From the NCBI GenBank assembly GCA_019454045.1, contig SKCR01018431.1:1-64000 (forward strand): a DNA stretch of 64,000 bases. The letters are read 5' to 3'. Source of the stretch: Zanthoxylum bungeanum. Taxonomy: Eukaryota; Streptophyta; Magnoliopsida; Sapindales; Rutaceae. A model generated the notes under the pieces. That model searched no databases. It was not told where the DNA came from and saw only the letters and a list, made by a program, of their open reading frames with translations. Position numbers and translations under genes: made by a program. Each line of letters begins with the position of its first letter. The stretch's first letter is position 1. Positions 12,106-22,169 of the stretch are shown here, one piece after another.

Positions 12106-13260
12106 CTTGCTAACCTCTTCTTGACAAGTCTTCCTTCTTCTCTAACCCAACGGATATCTATGATGGCTGTTAAGACAAGGGGTTAGCGTGATGTGTGTAT
12201 GCATGAGATGCATGTGATGCATGTGGTTATCAAAACATCATAAACCCTTCCGACCTTATTCCTCCCGCACTCGTGGTAAGTCCATTTATGCCCTAGGTAT
12301 GGCTCACTTTATACACCAATGTGGGGTACATAAAATCATTCTCTCCTACCCTACAGGGGTGAACCTTGGCTACCTCAGTCCATTTCATCAGTAAAAGACA
12401 AAGGCCGCCCATTTACAAGATTGACTAAGCCTATTATGGGGATCGTGCCATTGTCTAGAAACGACGAATTGGGCCCTCGGTAATCACGGTTGTGGCGAGG
12501 GTGGACTTGGAGATATCCAAAAGTATACAAATATGCCATAACAAGGCGTACCCTTCCTGGATGAAAGCCAGTGCGGGTACCAGACTCATGCATCTGGCAT
12601 ATTCGGATCATGTTTGGACCTTCTAAGCCCATCAAGGTTTTCATACAAGTTGGCCCATTATCATTTTAAAGCGTTCAATCAGATTATCGCGAGGTGTAAA
12701 CTTATCCCAGTTGAAAAGGCCCAACAGGTTTACACTTTTGCGATAAAGTGGCTAAATAAATTCAAATGATAGGGGGACCAAACACAAGGTGGCCCATCAT
12801 TACTTTGAAAACTTTTGGCCCAATCATCATAAGATACAAACTAGTCCAGTTTAAGTGGCCCAACAAGTTCGTATCCTATGAAGAAAAGCCCAAATGGATC
12901 CAAATGATAATGAGCCCAAACACAAGCACGGGGGTAGCTTCTATGGGGCATATGAATATGGTTCGTATGTGGGCTTACAAGGGTATGGATAAGGCTCTCA
13001 TCGGCAAATGGTAGCACACAACTAGGTCTCCCCACTCAAGAGTTCGAGCGACCAAGTGAGCACGTCTTTTTTTATACCCTAGGGTACGTGCCAACGATTG
13101 ATGGTTATCATCACATAACGATCCGCCGCCTTGAGTGAAAGCGACTTCACGATACATAACGCCATCGGGGGTAATAAGGGTATGCAAAATATATGAGACT
13201 TGGTTAACCAAAGCCAAAGCCACGAACACTACAAGGCATTGTTTCGGGGCCGATTCTCTA
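12106..13260 (-). mobile_element. Leader of Ogre-like copy C, with internal duplication
   Basis: Non-coding leader between PBS and gag, matching 38765-39919 in sense. An imperfect duplication of about 115 bp is visible at about 12652-12775 and 12790-12900: both halves carry a TGGCCCATYAT motif and a CCAGTT...GGCCCAACA motif. Both element copies share it, so it predates their separation. No conserved ORF1 was recognised. Confidence 0.65.
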
Positions 13261-13278
13261 TCCCCAGTGGAGTCGCCA
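13261..13278 (-). other. Primer-binding site, tRNA-Arg type (copy C)
   Basis: On the minus strand this is TGGCGACTCCACTGGGGA, two bases from the LTR end. This is the tRNA-Arg-type PBS known from Ogre/Tat gypsy elements of eudicots. It is identical to 38747-38764. Confidence 0.88.
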
Positions 13279-13280
13279 TA

Positions 13281-15161
13281 TGTGGGAGCGAAACGGGGTT
13301 TACCGCTATCCCTATGATGTTCGGCGACCACGATATTGTTGGGCTCACAGCCCGTAGAGAGTACGAATTAGCCCGCGGGGGACTAAACCGGAGAATAAAT
13401 GAGTCGCCACCCAGTGTGAACTGGGAAAGATTTAAGGCCGCACTCACCCCTCGCAAGGGAAGACCTCAAACCGTTGGGTTCAGAATGGTCTCTTACTTAT
13501 GCCAGTATAATGGACGGGTTCACACAATGGTATAGCCAAGTCTTATGCAGTTCATGCAAAGTAATTCAAATAACACAAATTTGCACACTCATAAATATTA
13601 ATAATCACAATAACATAGTTCCAAAAGCATATTAAATTAAGAAATACGAGATGCGATAACGAAAATTATAATAAACAGTCAAAAGCAGGAAAAGCGTCAA
13701 TAAGTAAATAGCAAACAAAAATGGGGGTTAATCACGCATGTATGAGTATTTCCCGAGTGGCACGTGGAGTTGTATCCCAAGTACATACCGCACTACCGTC
13801 CATTCAGATTCGTCTACGAAATTTACATCTGGGTTTCCATCCGATATACCATAAGGGACAATAACATACATAATCATCAATGCAATGTAAACAAACATAA
13901 AAATATAGCCATGCATATGCGTATAGTTATCAACATGAAAAACATAAGCAAAATAAAGGCGAAATAATAAAATAACAATAAAAGTGAACAAATAGATTAA
14001 AAAAAATAACACTAAATAGATAAAAATAAATAAGAAAATGCCGAAAAAAGAAAAAAATGTGACTAGAAATTTGGCCGTCTTTGATGTAGGACTTCGCATA
14101 CCCGGCTGGACGTATTTCACGTCCAGCCAGGCATGCAGCGTCCAAAACTATAAAAATAAATGTGGTAAGGGTGCCATCAGGTCTTACCTTTTAAGTTGCT
14201 TTCTCAAAATTGTGTTAGGCCGTCGCCGGAAGGATCGCTGGTTCGCTGTTTCTGGTTGCTGGTTCGCTGTTTCTGCTCGCCGTTTTGTTGTTTTCTATTT
14301 GTTGTTTTGCTATTTTCTGGTTGCTGTCTTGGTTGGTTTCTGGTTGCTGTTTTCAGTGATTTTGGCTGCTGGATTTTGGTAATTTTGGCTGCTAGTTTTT
14401 GGTGATTTTGGCTGCTATTTTTTTGGTGGTTATGGCTGCTGTTTTTGGTTGTTGTTTTTTCAGTGATGGATGCTTTTTTGGCTGTTGTTTCGGTTGTTTG
14501 GTGGCTTCTGGTTGTTTTTGCGATTTTGGTTATTTTGGTGGCTTCTGGTTGTTATTTTCGGTGATTGGTTGTTTGAGTGGCTTCTGGTTTTTTCGGTGAA
14601 AGAAGAAGAATAGAGGCTTCAAGGGTTTTTTGTTTGTTGTTGTCGTCCAAGAAGAAGAAGAAGTCCTAGGGTTTTCTTCCAAGTTGTCGTCCAAGGCCTC
14701 CCTAAAGAAGATGATTTTAGGTCCCTTTTATAATGATTTGAAGGGATCTCCAAATAGGGAAACAAATCATGTTGATCTGGGGGATATATTCTCAAATTAT
14801 TTTGGGAATACAATCTCACAAATCTGGTAATAAGGATATCTCAAATCTTGTTAAATTGGTAAGGATGGGATCCTAAAATCTCATTAAATTGGAAATTGTT
14901 GATGATTGGATGGGGTCTTGGGGCGTGTGGATGGATTGCATGGGCTTTGGGCCGTGTGGATGGGCCGAAGTTGAAGGGTGTAAGGGCGTGTCTGAGGCTG
15001 AGCGAATTCGAGACTGACTAGTGAATCTGAATCCGATGAGGGGCTAATTTTGGAGGTTTTCTTTCATTCCGGCATTCGTTTTTCGCATCTTCCGTAACTT
15101 TTCAGGTAGTGCCTCCATACGAGGCTCATCATCGGGCTCATGTAAAAATGCAATGCCTACA
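13281..15161 (-). mobile_element. 5' LTR of Ogre-like copy C
   Basis: A 1881-bp LTR with biological start TGTAGGCATTGC at 15161 and end CTCCCACA at 13281, beside the PBS. It contains a TATA box at 14725-14732. A GT-rich low-complexity stretch at about 14240-14620 is the complement of the CAACCAAAAC-type tract of the sense copies. To the right it joins the middle of a hAT transposase, so it probably inserted there. Confidence 0.87.
14725..14732 (-). promoter_or_regulatory. TATA box in Ogre-like LTR C
   Basis: TATAAAAG on the minus strand, in the LTR upstream of the low-complexity tract. The equivalent TATAAAA at 37096-37102 in the sense copy is in the same LTR context. It is likely the element's own promoter; activity is not known. 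Confidence 0.6.
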
Positions 15162-16388
15162 ATATGTCAACCAAATTTGGGGGTCGATTTTTTCATGCTC
15201 GTTGCAAATGTCATGTCCTTAATTTATGTGTTCAAAATATTTTGACTGAATTTGAATACCACATTAATCCTATTAAGATTGCACTTAATTGTATTTGGTT
15301 ATATTCTAATGTTACGAGAGAATGGACCAAGTTTTGTAAATTAAATAGTGTTAAACCAATAAAATTTTCACGAGATGTTCTAACTCATTGGAATTCAACT
15401 TATTTTCTTTTAATTCAAGTTTTTGCTTACAAAGAAGTATTATATAGTTTTTTCTCAACATGGTCAATATATAATACTTTTTCATAATCAATGGGATATT
15501 TGTGAAAGAATTTTAAAAGTTTTTAATGATGCAATAAATATTTTTAGTGGTGTTTATTATCTAACAATAAATTTATTTCTTGTTAAATGTTTGAATATTG
15601 TTGGTACTTTACATGAGCATGCTGAAAGTTTCAATGTTAATGATCTTGTTTTATTTGAAGCTAGTACTGTAATGAAGAGAAAATATTTGACTTATTTTAA
15701 AAAAAAATCATTTCTTTATCTTATTTCTACAGTTTTTTATTTTAAATTTAAATTAGAAGGTTTAAATGGTGGCTTACAAACTTATTCTGAATTTATAGGA
15801 ATATAGGATGAAATTAATATTATAAAAATAATAGATGAAGTAAAAAATAATTTAATATATTTATTTAATTATTATACCACTAGATAAAACTTGCAATGAG
15901 TAAGACAATCTAGTAGTGAACCCGTATAAAATTTAAGACTTAGCACATGTGATCGTTGGTTACTACAACAAAATAGAAAACAAAAGGAAACAACGACTAA
16001 CAACCCAAAATTAGATAATTATTTATCAATAAATTTCGATTTTCCTGCTGAAAGTGTTGTAGGTAAAAATTTTCAAGTACTTGATTGGTGGAACCGACAT
16101 CAAAATGTCTATCATGTTTTATCGATTATTGCTAAAAGGTGCTAGCAGCACATATTTCCACCGTTGTGGTTGACAAACCTTCAGCTTAGGAGACAATATT
16201 TTGGAAGCGATACGGTCATTACATCCAAACACCTTATAAGTATAATATGTGTATATGATTGGACCCGAGCTGATATAAGGTAATAAGAAGATACCCCCGA
16301 TGATTTTGAAGATTTGTTCGACAATGCATCTGCAAACGGAATGAGAGCTGAAGGATCAATAGCAGGAACAGATAATAATGATGAGTAA
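15162..16388 (+). pseudogene. hAT-family transposase, C-terminal half, broken
   Basis: The reading resembles plant hAT (RICESLEEPER/Tip100-like) transposases. It has a C-x-HVLNL-like start near 15200, an RDVLTHWNSTY motif near 15380, an SG..YLT-like segment near 15545, and an MKRKYLTYF motif near 15675. The dimerisation region near 16007-16270 has LDNYLS, LDWW and a late DWTRADI. A frameshift near 15440-15480, stops from 15804, and decay of the conserved S-T-V-A-S-E-like segment make it non-functional. The N-terminal half is missing where the Ogre-like LTR begins. The probable natural stop is at 16386-16388. Confidence 0.8.
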
Positions 16389-16565
16389 ATAATTATAATA
16401 GGGTTAACTATCTAAAAAATATAATGGAACTACGTGAGCTTTGATTCATTTTACCCCAAGAGGATACATAGGTAACTTAAGTTTTTATAAACTTAAGTTT
16501 CGATTCCCGATTCAACAAGTGCGGAACCGAGAATCGTTCGGTTCGATTCCGATTCGAACCGAACC

Positions 16566-16613
16566 GGTAGCCGAGTCTAATAATCATAATCATAATAACG
16601 GTTGCCGGGTCTA
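16566..16613 (+). repeat. Duplicated hAT-like terminal sequence
   Basis: GGTAGCCGAGTCTA (16566-16579) and GGTTGCCGGGTCTA (16600-16613) each precede an ATAATCATAAT tract, offset 34 bp. In reverse, TAGACYCGGC-ACC resembles a hAT terminus, and it lies downstream of the transposase and of CGGTTCGRTTC-type subterminal repeats at 16535-16560. It is probably the 3' end of the hAT element. Confidence 0.4.
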
Positions 16614-17425
16614 ATAATCATAATAATAGTAATAATTTGAAATGTGAAATTTGGTCGACGTCGTTAATAAAATTATTGAATTGGCTCGATGACCTTTCAA
16701 TATTTTTCATTAAAATAAATGATTGAATAACATCGCTTAAATTAAACACATGACAAATCCAATTCCCCCAAAAAAACAAAACACCATTTTTTTTTTAACA
16801 TTGAGGAACCCGGTATGGATACTTAGATAAATCAATATTGTCTCAGATTCTTATAAAGATGCTACCTAGAACTTTAACCTGTCATGCAAAGGTCATTCCA
16901 TTAAAAAAAAAAAAAAAAAAAAAAACGCCACTGCTCGTCAAAATATACATTCACATTCTAAAATTGACAAAAATTAATCTTATGCAAAGGTCATTCCATT
17001 AAAATTTAATTTAAACACATAAGATTATTTTTATTTTATTTTATTTTCTTCTCTATAAGGAATTAATGCGTTGTTTCTAGGGGGACTTTCATCGGGCTTT
17101 CAATGCATTTTATGGAGAATAAAAAACTAATGTAAGTTTATCGGAGTCCAATTGAAATGCTGTATGATGCTGTGATTGGTGCTTTTGGCATCAAGGGTCC
17201 GGACACCACAGAGGAAACTGTAATGTAATACCTAAACAGAAAAGGCAATAACAATTAATAATTGCTTTCTTTGTAGTCAACAATGACTCTTAAAATGTTG
17301 ATAGATGTATTAGTCAGAAAATTACCAAGGCGGCTTTGGAATACAAAACCACAAATCCTAATCTGCTAACACTTCTCCCCCTCCAGGAGCATCTTGCTCT
17401 AGCAAGTTCCAAAGTCAGCATATTT
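16614..17425. other. Intergenic, AT-rich, with poly(A) and possible 3' UTR
   Basis: No confident gene. There is an A-run of about 22 at 16904-16925, and a short direct repeat (TGCAAAGGTCATTCCATTAA) near 16885 and 16984. A plus-strand frame of about 30 codons at 17126-17229, reading IEMLYDAVIGAFGIKG in its middle and ending in a stop, looks coding but was not identified. The part nearest 17425 is presumably the 3' UTR of the minus-strand zinc-finger gene. Confidence 0.4.
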
Positions 17426-20400
17426 CTAATATGCACCTCCGATTCGGTTTCTCCTCATACCTCTTCGATCACCTCGACCCCGATTCCCATACATCTCAAG
17501 ATGGTAGTCTTTTGGTGGTGGAGCACCCCTAGCAGGAGATCTGCTCCTCTCATGCATATCACGTGACCATCGGCCACCATGAGGAGGAAGTGGCAGAACT
17601 GGAGATGGTGGCAGCCTTTCATACACTTTCCTATCATGGTAGAAGTTATCCCTCCCACGGTCTCTATGGCCCCAATCTATGGGTGGCATTGGCTTGTTCT
17701 TCCCCCTGTAGTCATCTTCTGGATATTCCAGCCTATCGCTCCGCGTGTGTTCAGAAAACCGGCCGTCATGTCGAGGAGGCAGACCACCAGGCCCAAAATC
17801 TCTAGGACCATCCCTGGCCCAACCACGGAGAGGGGACCTATAGCCATTGGTGGTCCTGCCAGGGGAAATATCTATAGGAGGCCCAGGGAATCGCCTATGG
17901 GGAGGAGGCAGAGGCAGAGGCAGAGGCAGAGGACCAGGATGGCCCCTCCTCGGACTCCCACCAGGGGCGTTGCGGAACCTCTTACAGTTGTTGCAGCACT
18001 CACGCCTAGCAAAGTTCAAGTTCGCGCACCTGGGAAATCAAAAGGATAACATGAGAGATAAAAGAATGTGTGGCTTAGATGCTTAAAAGTTGTATAAGCT
18101 TACATAAATAATAATCACCCTAAAAAGAGCATTTCTCTTGCTACAAGTTAAAAAAGGCATGGCTTCAAATGCTAAAGGACTAAAGGTTCAAAACTCTATT
18201 CCAATAACAATGATCAGGGAAATCAATTCCTTGTGAGTATTGTAAAACGAATTGGAAAACAGCATACTGTTGCTAACTATAACCAATGGGAGACAATTTT
18301 AATCTAGAATCTTGTAGCAAAAAATCAAAATCTTATGTAATGAGAATTAAACACCATTGTTGTTCTATAACTCAAAATTTCAATAAGGATTATCATTTCT
18401 TTACTATAAAGAACCAAAAATAAAAACCAAAGAAACTTGTACTAAGGGTGTACCAAGATTATTAAATATGAAAGAGCTATATTGATACTGAACTAACAAA
18501 GAGAGAAAAAATTTGACGTATTTGAATTGATTAAAGAACTTACAAAGGATCTGGGCAGATCCAGTCTCCTTCCCTCGGTCGCACATTTGGATTATTTCTA
18601 CCCACCCCATCGCCTCTGAAAGGCCCTGGACCAAATGCAGGTCCATCAAAAGCTCTATCAGGTAGCCTGCCACCACCCCTTCCTCGAGCATGGGGTGGTG
18701 GTGAACCACCCCTTCCTCGAGCATGAGGTGGTGGTGAAAGGTCTCTATATCTACCAGTGTCCCTCCTGCTACCAAATTCACGGCTGCGAGAAGTACCACC
18801 AGATTGATCAAAACTGGATCCATGGCGATGATCTGCATCCCTACGCCGCACAGGAGATGCAGAACCTGCATGACTTCTATATCCTGGAAAAAAATGCCAG
18901 TGAACTTTATAGAAAAGTAAACCCAAGAGAAAGAATAACTAGTGGATGTATAATTTTTTATGGTAATTGAAGATCAGCGATCCAAGAAACTGTCAACTAA
19001 CCAAACCAAACCAACAAGTGCAGTTTACCCTTAAGTAGTACATTTTCTAATTATTGATAATAACAAAAAGTAAACATGAATAGAGTTAAAAAAAAAATAC
19101 ATGATACTGCCCTTATTACTTCTCTATACCTGCCCACCTGACCAGTGAACATAATTTGTGTGACAAGCAAGTCAACCGTGGTTACTTGTACTTACCACAC
19201 ATGCTAACCACTCAATCATCGATAGTCCAGTGTTCCTACATTCAAGTGCCAAATCCATCTATCTTGTAAACCATTTGAGTTAAATGATATACTCTAACCT
19301 AAATATCTCTGGGTTTGGAGCATCCAAATTTAGCACATTGTGAGCTAGTAATTAAGAGAGAACTTTACCCATATACCAGCAGCTAAGAAGACGGATATAT
19401 GCCTAGCGAATAACAACCAACATACAAACCAAAACCCCATTACAAGTTTATTCTGAAACCTTCAGCTGAACCATGCCTTCGATAAGGATAAAAACAAGAA
19501 ATGGGATGAACCATAAAGGAGCATCAAAAGAAGACCAACTACCCAAATAATGCAAATCATCCACTTGTAAGTGATCCGAGTATTTTGCCATAATCCAAAA
19601 CAAAGAGCATAATTGCTCAACAAATGCACAGGCAGGAGCTGTAGAAGCATGCTGTTTCATCATCTGCCATTGATAAAACCTTCTACAGATTCATAAATAA
19701 CCATATAAAGAGAGGAATCCCAAATAAACAATCACCCAAGACTTCAAGAGATCTGGAGCGCCTTTTTTCTTTTTACCCACGTCACCCTTGAAACATGGAT
19801 TACAGATTTACAACATACAAACAGAAAACCCTCATACTCCATCAAAGTCAACTTTATTTGACTATTACAGGGGAAAAAAGAACAAAAAAATGCGAATACC
19901 CCAATCAAACACTTTATTAAAAATAATTCCAGCATTGGCAAGCAGGGGGCTAAAGCTTCATCAGTTACGGCTTCCATTGAAGAATGAACCAAACCACCAA
20001 GATCTAAAAGACAAAGGGACAACGCACACCAGAATATATAATCCTTCATGGCGAAATGTCAAATTATATAGACACGCTCAACAGCATTCAACCACACCAA
20101 ATTTTCCACTATATTTCAATGGACCCTCAGTATAACAAGGATACCCTGATTAGTCAAAAGGAACATAAAAACTGTGCTAAACGAGGGAATTGCAACAAGT
20201 TAATGAACCATACCATTTAACCATCTTAAAGTCCTTGAGGGGAAATTCCTCCTAAATAGAAAAATTTCATCTTTCCAATTGTGTTGATGGTGTTTTCAGG
20301 CACTATGTTATTTAAGCAGCACGACAGGGGTAAAAAAGGTAATTCACTTCTCAGTCAAGATTATTGATGCCGACCCGACCACTAAAGAGTCAACAGTAAG

Positions 20401-22074
20401 GGGCCGGGAACTTTACGGTTAGTGACCGAGCACTTGAGTTCAAGATGACCGGGCAATTATCAGGTCGACAGCAGCATTCTCAGTACAAAAGACTATTATG
20501 ACCGACCACATGAAGACCGAGCATAGGGCAAGACATGTTCGGGAAAATAAGGCATTCTATCCATATGAGATAAGATAATAAGTTATCCTACTTTCATGGG
20601 GTAAACTAGTAAGTCAATGTCCTAGTATGATAAAGGAAGTAAATGTAGTTTTTTGACTAGGAATCCTTATGGGAAAGAGAAATTGTTTCAACTAGGAAAC
20701 CCTTGTAAAAGAAGGAATCTGATTTCTGCACTATTATAAATAGGAGGGTAGAGTATGCTTAAGGGAAGGAGAATAAAAAAGAGAACCAATATCATCATCA
20801 GAATCACCAAGCTCGGACTTGTAAAACACAAAGAACGGTCTGAGAAGCGCATTTGAATAATAAAAGTATCATCTTGTTTGTGCCCGTGGACGTAGGTCGG
20901 ATCCAAATCCACCGAACCACGTTAAATCTCCTTGTCGATTGGTGTATTATTTGTCTTTTGCTAAGTTTGCTTTTGATCCCCCATAACCAAACAAATTCAC
21001 TATTGAGGGAGGATTGTCTCGGGAGTAATATTCTCATATTGCCCTGAGACCAAAATCAGCCGTCAACAAATTGAAAACCTCATACTGATTTAAAAGAAAG
21101 CCTCAGTCATTTTTCCCACAATGTAATGACCAACTCACACGACAGCGGCTTTGCACCGAAGTCAGATAGAAGCACATTTTTGTTATCCCGCATCCCACGT
21201 ATTCATTCAGTATGCCCCATATCTGTTATTATTAACCCAAATAAAAAAAAAACAATTTCATCCGGACCAGCACTCACCCCAACATGCCTTCCTCAAGACC
21301 CAAGTTCTTGCAGGCAACATTCAAAGCTGTAACAGACAATAGCAAAATTTATTCACAGTTTGGCACTCCATAAGGGGGCATTAGATCCACATGCTTGTTA
21401 AACATAAGCAACAAAAAAACAGGTTTAACAACTAACAGAACCCATAGGATAATATCACAATATTAGAATTAGAATTAATTGACTATACAACTCATTAACA
21501 ATTCTCTGAAAGAATCATATTAAATGGAAAATTATCAATTCTAATGATTTCTAATAAAAATTGCGGTTATAATAACTAGTCAATTTTAGAACACATACCA
21601 TAATGGAACAGCTGAATTTCTGTTCAATGGGATGGCCAAAGTCTATACAAAAGAACCCTAAGAGTTTGGCTCACCAGTACAAACCTTCTATCCTTGTATA
21701 ACACAAAAGCAAGATTCAAACAAAGACTATAGAACCAGATCTATTGTTTTAATTCACATTATTTTCGATAATCATCAAAAATGATGCAAAACTAGAAAAT
21801 GAACCTTCGTAATTGTTAGATCAAATTAAACAGTGAACAAAATTAAAGATAAATTATACGACACATAAAGAAGAAACGAACCAGGCTCATCGGAGTGACG
21901 ATCAGATCGGTAATACGAAGGCGGCTCACGTCGAACTTCACCGGGCTCGTAGTCGCTGCCACCACCACCACGGACACCGTCTCCGGCTCCGTCGCTAACG
22001 GAGGGACGTACAACGAGGCTGCTAAGCAGCGGTTGGTGATGCGGTGTCGTTTGGTCCTTGTCTCTTGATCCCAT
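17426..22074 (-). CDS. RanBP2-type zinc-finger, RG/RS-rich protein (3 exons, 378 aa)
   Basis: Exons on the minus strand: 22074-21882, 18883-18544 and 18029-17426, together 1137 nt, an exact multiple of three. Junctions are GT..AG: donors CCTG|GTTCGT and CCTTT|GTAAGT, acceptors TTTCCAG|GATATAG and TTCCCAG|GTGCGC. The RanBP2 zinc finger is split by intron 2: W172, C174, C179, N183, C190, C193, fitting W-x-C-x4-C-x3-N-x6-C-x2-C. Around it are R/D-rich and RGG segments (residues 75-137), a Leu-Pro repeat (about 211-218), and an RSRSP stretch (339-343). RanBP2 fingers of this form usually bind single-stranded RNA, so an RNA-binding or splicing-related nuclear role is likely but inferred. The frame is free of stops, unlike all nearby elements, and no other intact gene is adjacent. 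The closest likeness from memory is to plant Ran-binding zinc-finger proteins; no symbol is assigned. Confidence 0.9.
18030..18543 (-). other. Intron 2 of the zinc-finger gene
   Basis: 514 bp with GTAAGT at the 5' end and TTCCCAG at the 3' end. It is AT-rich and phase 2, falling within the zinc finger between its first and second cysteines. No repeat or second gene was seen in it. Confidence 0.88.
18672..18737 (-). repeat. 33-bp in-frame duplication encoding SPPPHARGRGG
   Basis: Two tandem 33-bp copies (18672-18704, 18705-18737) differ at one base and encode the 11-residue SPPPHARGRGG block twice in the RGG region, residues 114-135. A (GGCAGA)4 tract near 17907-17930 encodes the Leu-Pro repeat. 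Both are candidate length polymorphisms. Confidence 0.9.
18884..21881 (-). other. Intron 1 of the zinc-finger gene
   Basis: 2998 bp, phase 1, splitting a glycine codon (residue 65). The donor is GTTCGT, weaker than consensus. A probable solo LTR lies at about 20364-21066. The remainder (18884-20350 and 21070-21880) is AT-rich; I see no coding exon or named repeat in it. Confidence 0.8.
20364..21066 (+). mobile_element. Probable solo LTR in intron 1, sense
   Basis: The region differs from the surrounding intron and has LTR promoter architecture: a TATAAATA box at 20735-20742, an AATAAA at 20859-20864, and downstream the CCGTGGACGTAGGTC...ACCACG block seen in many plant gypsy LTR R-U5 regions. 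It may start TGATGCCGAC and end GTCAACA. I could not find a matching target duplication, so the limits are approximate. Orientation is opposite to the gene. Confidence 0.55.
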
Positions 22075-22169
22075 CTATTCGGATATTTTTTTTTTGTCTT
22101 GCGAGTTCGACGAGCGCGTCTTTGCCGAGATTTCAATTGGGAAAGGAGAGGGACATTACAAAACCGTAT
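22075..22169 (-). promoter_or_regulatory. 5' UTR / proximal promoter of the zinc-finger gene
   Basis: Only about 95 bp separate the ATG from the first unit of the tandem array. On the coding strand it includes an A-run just upstream of the ATG and a CTCTCC tract. No TATA box was recognised here, so the core promoter may lie inside the array or be TATA-less. Confidence 0.4.

Noticed and set aside
13135..13535. Overlapping frames around the Ogre-like PBS and LTR end
   Set aside because: They cross the PBS and LTR boundary on several strands and frames. No domain, and the sense copy does not keep them.
14196..14599. Plus-strand frames rich in Cys, Phe and Gly
   Set aside because: Same low-complexity LTR tract read in the other orientation. 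No domain and no conservation of frame.
17563..18086. Plus-strand frames over exon 3 of the zinc-finger gene
   Set aside because: Shadows of the minus-strand GC-rich exon. The minus frame has splice sites, a zinc finger and the correct total length.
20364..21066. Target duplication for the intron-1 LTR
   Set aside because: The sequences next to the assumed ends do not match over 4-5 bp, so no duplication is claimed.
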